Shown: positions 16,374 through 26,869 of the stretch, in pieces
Layout: the number at the start of each line of letters is the position of its first letter
Numbering within the stretch: the first letter of the stretch is position 1
NCBI GenBank assembly: GCA_020633295.1
Contig: JACKDW010000002.1
Span: 1 to 64,000 of the forward strand
Direction: 5' to 3'
Length of the DNA stretch: 64,000 nucleotides
Source: Myxococcales bacterium
Lineage (GTDB): Bacteria > Myxococcota_A > Polyangia > Nannocystales > Nannocystaceae
The notes under the pieces: generated by a model
Databases searched by the model: none
Told to the model about the DNA's origin: nothing
Seen by the model: only the letters and a program-made list of their open reading frames with translations
Position numbers and translations under genes: made by a program

Positions 16374-18500
16374 ATGCACGCGCGGATCAAAGGGTTTGAG
16401 GGGCTGAAGGTCCGAATTCAGCGCAAGGACGGAACCGAGGACGTCCTGACGCTCCGAGTCGGCGACAACATCGAGCTTCCCGCCGGCACTGCTCGGACCA
16501 AACCGGTAACGCAGAAGGAATCATCCGCGGCCGTCGTATCCGGTGGGAGCAAGGCGAAGGCCTCGAGCGAGACGCGGGCGAGCAAGCCCCCGGCCGCGAG
16601 CAAGCCCCCGGCCGCGAGCAAGCCCCCGGCCGCGAGCAAGCCCCCGGCCGCGAGCAGGGCGGCGAACAAGCCCGTGACCGTGAGCAAGCCCGAGACGAGC
16701 GAGTCGAAGTCCGCGAGCGAGACACCGGCGAGCAAGCCGACCGCGGCGAGCAAGACCGATACGAGTGAGAGCAAGGCCGTGAGCCCGCCGACGTCTGCTG
16801 AGGCGTTCGACGCAAGCGAAACTGCGACAACGAGCCCCGGGCCGTCTGCCGCGAGCAAGCAGCAGGAGAAGCCCATCGTCGCGCGCAAGCCAGCGCGTAG
16901 GCAGGAGAGCGAGTCCTCCGCCGCGAATGAAGCGACGCGTGAGCCCGCGAGCAACACAACGCCCGACCCCTCACCACTGCCAAGCGCGAGCGCGATGGCA
17001 GAGATGGCCGAGGCGCTCGGACCCCCGGCGCGCGAGCGTGCCCCGGTCAAGGAATCGTCAGACCCGACGCCCGCGGCGACCCCCCCGCTCGTCGCGCTGG
17101 TCGCCAAGCCGAGTTTTCGGCGAACACAAGACTGGTTCGACCCTGACAACTGGCCGGCGACGAACGCCGCGCTCTACAAGGCGTACAAGCTCGACGATCA
17201 CGATGAGTTCCTCACGACGCTCGAGCGCGCCTTCGACGAGGACACCATCCGCGTGCTGGCGATCCGCAAGGCCGATCGCGTGTACCTCCCGAAGGATGCC
17301 GTCGAGAACGGGACCGTTCTCTACTGGACACCCAAGGGACCGCGGGAGACCACGGTCAAGTCGATCGCCGAGCAGGGCGAGCTCCAGCGCGAAGGCGAGC
17401 GGCATCCCCGGGTCGCCTACCTTCACAGCGGTCCGCTCGAGGACGGCACACCCGTCTATCTGCACAAGCTGTACGCGCGTGAAGGGGGCGTCACCTACCG
17501 CCACAAGAGCTTCTCCTACATTCAGGAGGCGTGGTCCCACGTCCGCCGGCTCCGGCGAACGCTCGACACGCTCGTCGCCGACACGGTCACGCTCGTCTGG
17601 GATGAGCACGTCCACGAAGGACGCACGGTCAGCGTCGCGCCGTACCACGATGGCCAGTTCAAGATCGTCGAGTCCGAGAACGCGTGGGTCCTGTACTTCG
17701 AGTGGGACGACGGGAGCTTCGTCGACTTCGACGTGGGCAACCTCGACCAGCTCAAGTGGCTCGCGGAGCACTGGATCGAAAACCCGATGCACGGCTACGA
17801 CACCTTCGACGCGTATCTGAAGGCCGCGAAGCAGAGCGACGGCGAGCTGCGAAATCCACCGTCGAAGGAGGACACCGCGCTCGAGTGGAGCCCGACGAGG
17901 TACGGCGAGACCACGATCTACCGGGCCGCGCTCCCGCGACGCGGTCGCTACGAGGTGAGGCGAGCGCGCAAAGGCAGCCCGTACACGATCCGCTTTCTCC
18001 CGATCATCGGGCGGCCCGTCGAGATCGGCGGCTCCTACAAGACCGCGCCCGCCGCGAAGAACGCCGCCGAGGAGCACGGCAAACGTCTGGCCTTCGGCCC
18101 TCGCGGCAAGACTCGCACACAGAAGGTCGGTGACCACCGGCTGATCTGGAGCGAGAGCAGCGACGCCGATCGCCGGGTCTGTGTCGCGCCGTCGAGCGAC
18201 GGCGGAGAGTTCAAGCTCGTCCAGATCAAGGGCGGCAACAGCTTCGTGCTGTTCTATCTCCGTGACCCCGAGGACTGGGACCAGCTGGGGTGCGGAACGG
18301 AGGCGGACCTCAAGCGACGCGCCGAGTCGACCGAGGCCACGAAACCGAGCGCGAAGCCGAAGAAGGATCCAGCGACGGCGGAGACGCCGGAGACGCCGGA
18401 GGCGACGCAGACGACCGTAGCGGATGCCGACGCGAAGAAGGACGAGAAGGTCATCGGCGGCCTCGACGCGATCGTCGCCAAGTACATGGGGGCCGCATGA
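16374..18500 (+). CDS. Repeat-containing protein with Ala/Ser/Lys linker
   Basis: A protein of 708 residues. An N-terminal beta domain (about 1-45, GLKVRIQRKDGTEDVLTLRV) precedes a low-complexity Ala/Ser/Lys/Pro region (about 45-240) with AASKPP units. The C-terminal 450 residues hold beta modules that resemble each other: GRTVSVAPYHDGQFKIVE and RRVCVAPSSDGGEFKLVQIK each lead to a VLYFEWDD / VLFYLRDPED turn, with a third, more distant copy between (GRYEVRRARKGSPYTIRFL). A final Pro/Thr/Glu-rich tail has a short helix. No transmembrane helix. A tail-, scaffold- or substrate-binding role is possible; unknown. Confidence 0.55.
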   Translation: MHARIKGFEGLKVRIQRKDGTEDVLTLRVGDNIELPAGTARTKPVTQKESSAAVVSGGSKAKASSETRASKPPAASKPPAASKPPAASKPPAASRAANKPVTVSKPETSESKSASETPASKPTAASKTDTSESKAVSPPTSAEAFDASETATTSPGPSAASKQQEKPIVARKPARRQESESSAANEATREPASNTTPDPSPLPSASAMAEMAEALGPPARERAPVKESSDPTPAATPPLVALVAKPSFRRTQDWFDPDNWPATNAALYKAYKLDDHDEFLTTLERAFDEDTIRVLAIRKADRVYLPKDAVENGTVLYWTPKGPRETTVKSIAEQGELQREGERHPRVAYLHSGPLEDGTPVYLHKLYAREGGVTYRHKSFSYIQEAWSHVRRLRRTLDTLVADTVTLVWDEHVHEGRTVSVAPYHDGQFKIVESENAWVLYFEWDDGSFVDFDVGNLDQLKWLAEHWIENPMHGYDTFDAYLKAAKQSDGELRNPPSKEDTALEWSPTRYGETTIYRAALPRRGRYEVRRARKGSPYTIRFLPIIGRPVEIGGSYKTAPAAKNAAEEHGKRLAFGPRGKTRTQKVGDHRLIWSESSDADRRVCVAPSSDGGEFKLVQIKGGNSFVLFYLRDPEDWDQLGCGTEADLKRRAESTEATKPSAKPKKDPATAETPETPEATQTTVADADAKKDEKVIGGLDAIVAKYMGAA
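16578..16649 (+). repeat. Four 18-bp in-frame tandem repeats
   Basis: The unit GCGAGCAAGCCCCCGGCC is present four times in a row and codes for ASKPPA-type hexapeptides. It lies inside the low-complexity linker of the 708-residue protein and probably varies by slippage. It is a length-variable spacer, not a regulatory element. Confidence 0.85.
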
Positions 18501-21500
18501 ACGCCGCGCAGTTCCTCGACCTCATCCTGCCGGAGTGGCGCGCGAGCTCGGGCCCCGAGGTCGGGTTCGACTACTTCGACGACTTCATTCGCCGCCGGCG
18601 CGATGACGTCGAGCTTCGCCTGGAGCCGCTCGTCCGACTCATCAACGAGCGCGCGCGCCAGCGTGAGGACGAGGAGGCGCCGCCCGACGAGTGGACGCCC
18701 GCGCGGCGCACGAAGGCGAACCTGGCCGCGATGCAGCTGCTCGCGTCGGGGAAGCAGCCCGCCGAGCTCACCTCGGAAGAGCGCACGGTGCTGCGCGGAT
18801 ACTCGGGATGGGGCGGCCTCTCGATCGACAACAGCCGCGACAAGTTCCCGAAGGGGTGGGACCCCGAGACCTTCGGGCTCATCCACGAGTACTACACGCC
18901 AAGCAAGGTCGCGCAGGCGATCGGCGAGATGGTGTGCCCGCTGCTCGACAAGCTCAAGGGGGCGAACGGTCGCGTCCTCGCGCTCGAGCCGTCCGCGGGC
19001 ATCGGTCGCCTGATCCACGGCGTCGAGCAGGCGAAGTGCAAAGGCAAGCCGCCCGTCGACTGGATCACGATCGAGTACAGCCGCGTCTCATCGGCCATCT
19101 TGCCGCGCCTGTGGCCGGAGCATCAGCATCACCGCGGGTCGTTCGAGAGCTGGATCGACAAGAACAGCACGGAGCACGAGGGGCGCTGGAAGCCCGACTT
19201 CTACCACCGCGTGCAGCTCGTCATCTCGAACCCTCCGTACGGCGAGCGCGGGCTGACGCGGCGCGATGACCCGGTCCGCGAGTACCGGGAGGAGCGCATG
19301 GCCTACGCCTACTTCATGCGGCGCGCGCTCGATCTGCTCGTGCCGCGCGGGGTCGGCGTGTTCCTCGTCCCCGCGGGGTTCTTGACCGGTCAGAGCCCGA
19401 AGCAACGCGAACTCCGCGAGAAGATCCTGCGCCGCCACCACCTGGCCGCCGCGTATCGCCTGCCATCAAACCTGTTCCCCGGTGCTCAGCTCGTCACCGA
19501 CCTGCTGGTCTGGCGAGCGCGTGGCGGCACGCTCCCCGACGTCGACGCCGAGGACGAATCCATCGCGCGCGGCGAGTACTTCGAAGAACACCCGACGCAC
19601 ATCCTCGGCAAGGAGGAGGGGCGTGATGCCGGTCGTGACGACCAGCTCACCACGCGGAACCAGGGTCGACGCTGGTACAAGGTCGTCGGCACGTTCGAGG
19701 AGCTGCCCCCGTACTGGGAACGAGGGCTCTGTGAGACGTGCCAGATCCGGCCGTGGGAGTTCCCGTCCGCGGCGTCACGCGCTCCCACGTCCTCGGTTCG
19801 CAAGCTCGAGGTGAGCGCGGACGGCTACACACCCGCGGTCGAGGCCGCGCTCTACCTCGGCGTCCGCATCAGCGGCTTTTTGAGCGCGCTCGGGGCCGAC
19901 GACCCCGCTGCGCCGCAGCTGTGGAAGGACCTTCACGCGACGCTTGTGGAGTTCTGGGACTCCGACCTGCGCAGGGCCGAGGCGCCCGACAACCCGCACA
20001 AGTGGGGCGAGCTCACGCGGATCGCCGCCGCCGGGAGCGACCCCGCGCAGGTCTTCCTGAACGCCTGGACGCCCACCGGCGACCTCGTCGCGGCGCTGCG
20101 CGAGGAGCCGATCGTGCGTCCCCGATGGAGCGGCGCGCCCGAGGACGTCGTCGGTCAGGCGAAGCATGTCTACCTCGGACAACGGCACCTGACCCTCGAA
20201 GCGTTCGAGAACTTCCACCGCGCGGTCGGGGGCGCCTACGCGCGGAGCGAGCTGCTCTCGACCCTGCTCGACGCCGACTGGAACCTCGATCCCACGATCG
20301 CGCCGGAGGGCTCGAGGGACACGTACCTGTCGCCGCTCGACGACTACATCACCGGCGTGCTGTGGCCGCGCTACGACTTTGCCCGTGATCAGCCGGGTGA
20401 GCAGTGGGCGAAGCAAGCCGAGCGCCTGCGCAAGGCGATCAAGCTCGTCGAGCTCGAGGACATCGAGCGCTACTCGCCGCAGGACGGGTGGGTCCCTGTG
20501 TCGCTCATCTCGGAGTGGGCGCAGCAGGCGATCAGCGCGGGCACGAAGATCGATCGTGCGGGCGGCGTCTACACGATTCAGGGCCTCGACTACACGAGGA
20601 TCGAGACCTACGCGTCGCTCGTGCCCGAGTCGCTCTGGCTCCTGGGCTGGCTCAACCACGAGGCCAGCTTGTTCAACCCGCGTCCGCCCGACAGCGAGCG
20701 GCCGAAGGGGCCGGACGGCAGAAGGAAACCCCTCGAGCCGAAGCCCGTGCGCCGAAAGAAGAAGATCGAGGAGTGGGAGCGGTCGTTTCGCGCGTGGATC
20801 GACGAGGACGGCGAGCGTCGCAATCGCCTCACGGACGCGTACAACCGGGCCTTTCGCGGGTACACGATCCCGCAATACTCGGACGCTCCCCTGCCGATCG
20901 CGCGCTGGGCCGAAAAGATCCAGCTGTATCCGCATCAGGTCGCGGGCGCCCGACGTGTACTCGCGAACCGCGGCGGGCTCGTCGCCTTCGACACCGGCGT
21001 GGGCAAGACCTACACGCTCCTCGCCATCCTCGCGCGCGCCCGCGAAGAGGGCTGGGCGCGGCGCCCAGTCCTGATCACGCCGGTCTCGCTGCTCTGGAAG
21101 TGGCGAAACGACTTCGAGAAGGCGCTGCCGGACTTCCGCGTCGCCGTGATCGGCAGCGAGCTGTTTCAGCGCAAGCGCGGCGACATCGTGGACGAGGCGA
21201 AGAGGCTCCTCGAGGCAGGCTCGATCACCGACGAGCAGTACCGGTACCGAGTCACCGCGTCGAGGCCGGACTCCAAGGCCAGTCAGGCGCGCAAGTGGAT
21301 GGCGTTCATCGCGGGCGCCTACGACGCGGTCATTCTCTCGGTCGAGGCGATGGGGTCGATCAAGGTCGACCAGGAGTCCGTCGTGTCCTACGCCGAGGAA
21401 TTGGCCGCGGTACAACGCTCCATCGCGATCACGAACCGCAACACGCGCAAGCTGGAGGCGGCGAACGAGGAGCGACGCGCGAGCGACAAGAAGGTCAAGA

Positions 21501-24500
21501 AGGACCTGAGCGAGCGCCAGAAGGCCATCCTGGAGCACAAGACCGCCGGCTGGGTCGCCGACAAGCTCGAGGGCCAGAAGCAGGAAAGGGACTTCGTGCC
21601 AGGCCTGACCTGGGATGACCTCAACGTCGACCTCTTGCTCGTCGACGAGGCCGCGATGTTCAAGAACCTGTGGGGCGTGGTGAAGAGCTGGGGCGAGGTC
21701 CCCAAGTGGATCGGCAACAGCCAGCCGAGCGCGCGCGCCTGGCAGTTTGATTTTCGGGCCGCGGCCGTGCGCAGGCGCAACGGCGGCACGGGGATCGTGC
21801 TGGCGACCGCGACCCCGTGGAAGAACGGTCCCGGCGAGGCCTACTCGATGATCAACTACATCGACGACCAGGCGTGGACGCGGCTCGGCATCGATGACCC
21901 GTATCAGTTCGTCGACCAGTTCGTTCGCATCGAGCAGCGCGAGTACATCGATCAGTCCTCGTTCAACCCGACCGAGGGACCCGCTGTCGTCGGCTTCCAG
22001 AACCTCGACATCCTGCGCACGGTGGTCCTGCGCTACGGCGAGTTCCGCACCGCCGAGGAGGTCGGCCTCGCGCTCCCCGAGCCCAAGATTCAGCAGGTCT
22101 ACGTCGACCTCGACGACCGGCAGGAGGAGAAGTACGCCTGCGAGGTCGCGCGCCTTGAGAAGCTCCTCCGGCTGCCGATGAGTTCCGAGGAGGAAGAGGA
22201 GCAGGCGGAGATCCGCGCCGACATCCTCGGCATCCAGGCTCGGCTCACGCTCGTCGCCCTCCACGCGCAGGCCGACGAGGGCTACTCGTGGAGGACCGCG
22301 AAGGCCGGCGGCGTCGAGACGAAGAAGATCCAGCGCCGCAACCTCGAGCGCTTCCTCGAGCAGGGCTGGGAGATGGCGCGCGCGCTCACCGACAAGGACG
22401 AGAAGGCGAGCGTCCGTAAAGACCTCCCGTTGCCCGACCCACGGTCTCCGAAGGCGCTCAAGTGCGCCGAGCTGATCCTCGCGCAGCCGGGGTGCGGACA
22501 CATCGTGTTCTGCCAGAACCTCGCGCCGCAGGTGTGGTTGCTCGAGGTGCTCGTGGAGGCAGGAATCGACCGCGACCGAATCGGGGTACTCAACGCGGAG
22601 ACGGACGCGGCCGAACGTCCCAAGATCGCGAAGTTCTTCACCGGCGACCCCGACGCGGGCGAGGCGCCCACGCTCGACATCGTGATCGCCAACTCGGTCG
22701 CCTACGAGGGTCTGGATCTCCAGACGCGAACCTGCGCGATCCACCACCTCGACCTCCCGTGGACGCCGGGTGACCTCGAGCAGCGCAACGGCCGGGCCTA
22801 TCGACAGAAGAACAGCTGCCCGGTCCTCAACATCTACTACTACATCGCGCGTGGGTCGACGGACGGGGTGAGGCTCAACAACGTGCAGGGCAAGAGCACG
22901 TGGATGGCTGACCTGCTCGACCTCGAGAAGACGAAGGTCAACAACCCGGCGGCCGACAGCGACCTTTCTGCGGAGGACATGCTGATCGAGCTGTCGCGCG
23001 ACAAGGAGGCGGTCAAGCGGCTCCTCGCCGAGAAGAGGGTACGCGCGAGGGAGGAGGCGTACGCGAAGGTTCGCCAACTCGCGCTCAAGGTCATGGCGAC
23101 CGCCGACACTCGCTTCCGCAAGCTCCGCGGCGTGGTCGATCCCGAGAGGGCCGATGAGCTGCGCAGTGAGGCCGAAGGGGCGCTCAAGCAGGTCCTCCTG
23201 ACCGATCGCAAGGCGTGGCCGTGGGTCGAGTGGGCCGCGACGGTCCGCGACGTGCGGTGGCTGCTCCCGCTGAAGGACAGCGATACGCCCGTGTTCGAGG
23301 ACCTCCGCGTGGTGCGTCGCAACAAGGTCGATACGCAGCAGCTCGAGGCGTTCGAGTTCGGGCTCGTGTACGGTCTCGAGATCGCCATGCGCGTCGCGGG
23401 GGGCGGCTCGTGGCGCATCCTCGACACGGCGGGTGTGCAGGGCCTCGGCATCACCCCGGAGGACATGCCCGGCAAGAGCCCGCACGAGTGGCCCGAGGAT
23501 GACGACGCGCGCACGCGCGACGCGATCGAGCGCACCATCGGGCTCAAGCTGCGCACCGACGGCACGTGGGCGGGACTCGGGTGGCGGGGCGCGAGTGATG
23601 CCTGGGCCCGTCGCTGGTGGCCCGTGTTCGAGAATCGGATCGTCGATGGTCTCTCCAAGAGCGTACGCGGTGAGCGGCTGCCCGTGGTCCGAGATGGCGC
23701 CCTCGAGTTTCGCGCCGGGCCGACGCTGCGCGAGCTCGAGGTGCTACCCCCGACGCTCGCCGGCTGGCGTCGCTTCCTCGCGCTCGCGCCGGCCTCCGGT
23801 GAGTCCTATCGCGCGCTCCAGGCGGCCGGTGAGCTGTGGTGGTGGCGCGACGTGCCGCATGGTCTGCTCAGCAAGCAGGCCGCTCGGGCGGCGACCGTGA
23901 CCACGCCGGGTACACGAATCTCGTGGCGCGGCGTGGGCGACTGGATCCAGGGGCTCAAGACGATCCAGGCGCGCGACGACGCGAAGCGGCGCGTGGCGGC
24001 CTTGAGGTCCCACATGGATGCGCTCGCGCAGCGTCCCGCGGTGCTCGCGGACGCCGATGACCTCGACGCGCTCGAGGCCGTGGTCCGTGGTCTGGGGGCG
24101 GACGCCGAGCTCAAGGAGGTCACGGCCTCGCTCCTGCGCGCGATCGCGGAAACGCGGGCGGAGGCGAGCGACACGGACGCTGGCGCGAACGAGCCTGCCT
24201 CGCGTTCCGCACGCGAACCACTCGAGGGCGGAGACCAGAGCGAGGAGTCGGCCGAGGGATTCTCGACACCAGGCGTCCGTGCGCGCTGGCGCGACCTCGG
24301 CGAGTGGCTCGACTTGATGCTCGAGATCGAGGGCCGCCGCTCGTCGACGGGAACGTACGACAAGATCCGTGCCCACGTGCTCGCGTTGGCTGACAACCTC
24401 GACGCGGTCCTCGCGGTCTCTACCGACGAGCAGGTCGTTCGTCTCTGGCGCGCCTGGGGCGGTGGCAAGCACGTCGGTAAAGACCGCTGGACGGGTCGCG

Positions 24501-26869
24501 GGGAGGTACGCGCGCGAATCCTGGATGGCCTCGATCGACGGTGCGCGAAGCGGAACACGATCCAGCGCGCCGACGAACGCGAGGAGGCCCCACGCGTCCG
24601 CGAGGTGCTCAGCAGCGCCGGGTTGATCGAGTCCTACTGCGTGTGGTTTGAGGAGAACGATCTCGCCGCTGCGGCTGCAGAGCTGCGCGCGTTGGCCGAA
24701 TCGAGCGCGAGCACGCGTGAGGCGCTCGTTCGGACGCTCCTCGATCGGTTGCATACGACCTTCGCCTGGACGCTGCTGGGCTGGGCCTGGATGGCGGACG
24801 AACGGAAGACGCGCGGCCACCTCAAACATGATCCCACGTTGATCGAGGTGCCGGATGAAGTCGTCCATTGGCGCGACGGAGTTCCGTACCTGCTCGTGAC
24901 ATCACAGGGAGCTGACTTCCCGCTGCCGGCTGTGTGGGTCGAGCTCACGCACCTCGAGGGGGAGCCGCGGACCGAGGAGGTCACGTTCTACGGAGGCAGC
25001 GCAGACGCGCTCGCTATCTCGGCCCCGATCTACAAGTACGCGATCCGGGATCCCGCGCGCGCGAAGGAGCTGTTCCACCGCACACCGCACCTCGCGCTGT
25101 TCACCCCGTTCGACGGTCTCGAGGATCGCTACGGCGGACGCGCGCGTGAGATTCGGCGTTCGTTTCGGGAGCCCGAGGTGATCGAGCGGTCGCTCGCGAT
25201 CGTCGCCGAGCTCGACGCCTTGATGACGAGCACGGAGCCGATCACCTCCGCGGTGGTCCGGGTCACCCCGACTCCTCGACATGACGCGACTGTCGAGCGC
25301 GCGATCGAGCTGCTGCTACACGGCGTGCACAAGGTCGAGCGGCTCCACGGCAGCGACGGGTCTGGATGGCGGATCCGAATCTGGCTGGACCCTACGAACT
25401 ACGCCGATGTCACGCTCTATCCCAGCCGCCTCGCGGCCGCGTGGGACTGGTCGGGGCTCGATCGTGGCGGCAGGTCGCGTCGCGCGTGGCTCAAGACCTT
25501 CGTCGACGCCGCGCTGCACGGGCGTCGATCCGAGATCGGAGACCTCACCGGGACGTCCATGGACGGCGACAGCGAGTTTCGCCAGCCTCGTGTGCTCGAG
25601 GAGATACAGGACGATCCCGAGCTAACGCAGCTCGCCTCGATCCTCGCCGAGCGGGTACGCGAACAAGCGCTCCTGTCTCCCCACGACGCGCTCGAGATCC
25701 TCGGCCGTCTCGACTTCAACGAGGCGGCGACGCAGCTTCGCATGTACGTTCGCGGCCCCTCGGAGGGCGACGACGAACGCGAGACGCGAGAGGGCTACTG
25801 GCGAAACGAGGGCCGGATCATCGTCGAGTTGCGTGCGAAGTTGCTCGAGGCCGCGGACGCGAGAGTCCTCGACGTCGAGAAGGTGCCAGGTCGCGCCATC
25901 TTCGGGTCGAAGCTCGATCGCTACATCCTCAAGACTGGACCGGAGGGCCAGGAGGTCACGCGCGTGCCGGTCGTCGTCAAGGGCGGAGGTGACGAGCTCG
26001 ACCGAGATGGGACGTACGCGGTCATCGTCCAGTCCGCGCACGCGATCGGTGTTGGCGACAAGGTGCTCGTCGCGTTCGAAGAGACCGAGACGGACGAGGA
26101 CATCAACGAGAGCGTGAGCGAGTTTCGGGAGGCGTTCGAGACCGTCGACGCGCTGTGGCGGTGGATCAAGGTGCAGCCGGACTCCTTGCAGGAGTACCGC
26201 GACATCCTCGACCAGGCGACCGCGCTGGTGCTCACGAGCACGTGCCAAGACGAAGATCGTGCGAAGGCCATCGCGGCGATCGAGCAGGCGGAGAAGCTGT
26301 GGCGCGAGGCGGTCGAGGAGGTTCACGAGCCGCTCAAACAGATGGAGGTCGAGAAGATCCGCAGCACGATGACGGCGATCGCCGAGGCGACGCTCAAGGT
26401 CGCCAGCTCGTGCGCGAGCGGCGAGCGAGCGTTGTTCGCCACGACGCTGCCGACATCGATGGAGGACGCGCGCGCGCGCTTCGGTGAGAAACTCGCGGGA
26501 GAGCGAAGCGTTGGCATCGCCCGAGCAGTCCGGGACTCGCTCTCGCCGGACCTGCGGAGAGATCCGTACCAGGGCGACGAAGACGACACGTGCAAGGGCT
26601 ACTGCTACGTCGCCTCCGAGGCCATCTGGCACCTGCTCGGAGGTTCCTCCTCGGGCTACCAGCCGCACCGAATCGTGCACGAGGGGCGGCCTCACTGGTA
26701 CCTGATGAACGGCGCCGACGTCATCGACGTGACCGCTTGCCAGTTTCGTTCACGGGTGCCCTACCGCGATGGCCAGCGGCGCGCGTTCATGACCGCGACC
26801 CCGAGTCGGCGAGCGCGACTCCTGATGACGCGGGCGCGCGCACGCATGCGCTCGAGGAGGGCCGCGTGA
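18497..26869 (+). CDS. Giant N6-methylase / helicase polyvalent protein with papain-like C-domain
   Basis: A protein of 2,790 residues, starting at ATG 18497 (overlapping the previous stop). It has an N6-adenine methyltransferase part with SAM motif EPSAGIGRL (164-172) and catalytic NPPY (245-248). A SNF2-type helicase has motif I GVGKT (834-838), motif II DEAA (1050-1053), TATPW (1104-1108) and motif VI QRNGRAYR (1429-1436). A long middle region follows with no family I can name. The last ~90 residues contain C2703, H2733 and D2744 in a papain/transglutaminase-like order (GYCYVASE, PHWYLM, VIDVT). This architecture belongs to the phage and conjugative-element polyvalent proteins, such as phage P1 DarB, which are packaged with DNA and protect it from restriction. 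It is unlikely to act alone as a host repair enzyme. Confidence 0.85.
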   Translation: MNAAQFLDLILPEWRASSGPEVGFDYFDDFIRRRRDDVELRLEPLVRLINERARQREDEEAPPDEWTPARRTKANLAAMQLLASGKQPAELTSEERTVLRGYSGWGGLSIDNSRDKFPKGWDPETFGLIHEYYTPSKVAQAIGEMVCPLLDKLKGANGRVLALEPSAGIGRLIHGVEQAKCKGKPPVDWITIEYSRVSSAILPRLWPEHQHHRGSFESWIDKNSTEHEGRWKPDFYHRVQLVISNPPYGERGLTRRDDPVREYREERMAYAYFMRRALDLLVPRGVGVFLVPAGFLTGQSPKQRELREKILRRHHLAAAYRLPSNLFPGAQLVTDLLVWRARGGTLPDVDAEDESIARGEYFEEHPTHILGKEEGRDAGRDDQLTTRNQGRRWYKVVGTFEELPPYWERGLCETCQIRPWEFPSAASRAPTSSVRKLEVSADGYTPAVEAALYLGVRISGFLSALGADDPAAPQLWKDLHATLVEFWDSDLRRAEAPDNPHKWGELTRIAAAGSDPAQVFLNAWTPTGDLVAALREEPIVRPRWSGAPEDVVGQAKHVYLGQRHLTLEAFENFHRAVGGAYARSELLSTLLDADWNLDPTIAPEGSRDTYLSPLDDYITGVLWPRYDFARDQPGEQWAKQAERLRKAIKLVELEDIERYSPQDGWVPVSLISEWAQQAISAGTKIDRAGGVYTIQGLDYTRIETYASLVPESLWLLGWLNHEASLFNPRPPDSERPKGPDGRRKPLEPKPVRRKKKIEEWERSFRAWIDEDGERRNRLTDAYNRAFRGYTIPQYSDAPLPIARWAEKIQLYPHQVAGARRVLANRGGLVAFDTGVGKTYTLLAILARAREEGWARRPVLITPVSLLWKWRNDFEKALPDFRVAVIGSELFQRKRGDIVDEAKRLLEAGSITDEQYRYRVTASRPDSKASQARKWMAFIAGAYDAVILSVEAMGSIKVDQESVVSYAEELAAVQRSIAITNRNTRKLEAANEERRASDKKVKKDLSERQKAILEHKTAGWVADKLEGQKQERDFVPGLTWDDLNVDLLLVDEAAMFKNLWGVVKSWGEVPKWIGNSQPSARAWQFDFRAAAVRRRNGGTGIVLATATPWKNGPGEAYSMINYIDDQAWTRLGIDDPYQFVDQFVRIEQREYIDQSSFNPTEGPAVVGFQNLDILRTVVLRYGEFRTAEEVGLALPEPKIQQVYVDLDDRQEEKYACEVARLEKLLRLPMSSEEEEEQAEIRADILGIQARLTLVALHAQADEGYSWRTAKAGGVETKKIQRRNLERFLEQGWEMARALTDKDEKASVRKDLPLPDPRSPKALKCAELILAQPGCGHIVFCQNLAPQVWLLEVLVEAGIDRDRIGVLNAETDAAERPKIAKFFTGDPDAGEAPTLDIVIANSVAYEGLDLQTRTCAIHHLDLPWTPGDLEQRNGRAYRQKNSCPVLNIYYYIARGSTDGVRLNNVQGKSTWMADLLDLEKTKVNNPAADSDLSAEDMLIELSRDKEAVKRLLAEKRVRAREEAYAKVRQLALKVMATADTRFRKLRGVVDPERADELRSEAEGALKQVLLTDRKAWPWVEWAATVRDVRWLLPLKDSDTPVFEDLRVVRRNKVDTQQLEAFEFGLVYGLEIAMRVAGGGSWRILDTAGVQGLGITPEDMPGKSPHEWPEDDDARTRDAIERTIGLKLRTDGTWAGLGWRGASDAWARRWWPVFENRIVDGLSKSVRGERLPVVRDGALEFRAGPTLRELEVLPPTLAGWRRFLALAPASGESYRALQAAGELWWWRDVPHGLLSKQAARAATVTTPGTRISWRGVGDWIQGLKTIQARDDAKRRVAALRSHMDALAQRPAVLADADDLDALEAVVRGLGADAELKEVTASLLRAIAETRAEASDTDAGANEPASRSAREPLEGGDQSEESAEGFSTPGVRARWRDLGEWLDLMLEIEGRRSSTGTYDKIRAHVLALADNLDAVLAVSTDEQVVRLWRAWGGGKHVGKDRWTGRGEVRARILDGLDRRCAKRNTIQRADEREEAPRVREVLSSAGLIESYCVWFEENDLAAAAAELRALAESSASTREALVRTLLDRLHTTFAWTLLGWAWMADERKTRGHLKHDPTLIEVPDEVVHWRDGVPYLLVTSQGADFPLPAVWVELTHLEGEPRTEEVTFYGGSADALAISAPIYKYAIRDPARAKELFHRTPHLALFTPFDGLEDRYGGRAREIRRSFREPEVIERSLAIVAELDALMTSTEPITSAVVRVTPTPRHDATVERAIELLLHGVHKVERLHGSDGSGWRIRIWLDPTNYADVTLYPSRLAAAWDWSGLDRGGRSRRAWLKTFVDAALHGRRSEIGDLTGTSMDGDSEFRQPRVLEEIQDDPELTQLASILAERVREQALLSPHDALEILGRLDFNEAATQLRMYVRGPSEGDDERETREGYWRNEGRIIVELRAKLLEAADARVLDVEKVPGRAIFGSKLDRYILKTGPEGQEVTRVPVVVKGGGDELDRDGTYAVIVQSAHAIGVGDKVLVAFEETETDEDINESVSEFREAFETVDALWRWIKVQPDSLQEYRDILDQATALVLTSTCQDEDRAKAIAAIEQAEKLWREAVEEVHEPLKQMEVEKIRSTMTAIAEATLKVASSCASGERALFATTLPTSMEDARARFGEKLAGERSVGIARAVRDSLSPDLRRDPYQGDEDDTCKGYCYVASEAIWHLLGGSSSGYQPHRIVHEGRPHWYLMNGADVIDVTACQFRSRVPYRDGQRRAFMTATPSRRARLLMTRARARMRSRRAA

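Noticed and set aside
18290..18496. Upstream extension of the giant protein to an earlier start
   Set aside because: These codons overlap the end of the preceding gene and read as an Arg/Gly/Asp-rich frame. ATG 18497 fits the operon's stop/start overlap pattern.
19775..23485. Very long minus-strand open frame of 1,236 codons
   Set aside because: It lies opposite the giant methylase-helicase and has the Arg/Asp/Val-rich composition of GC-biased antisense frames. No motif seen.
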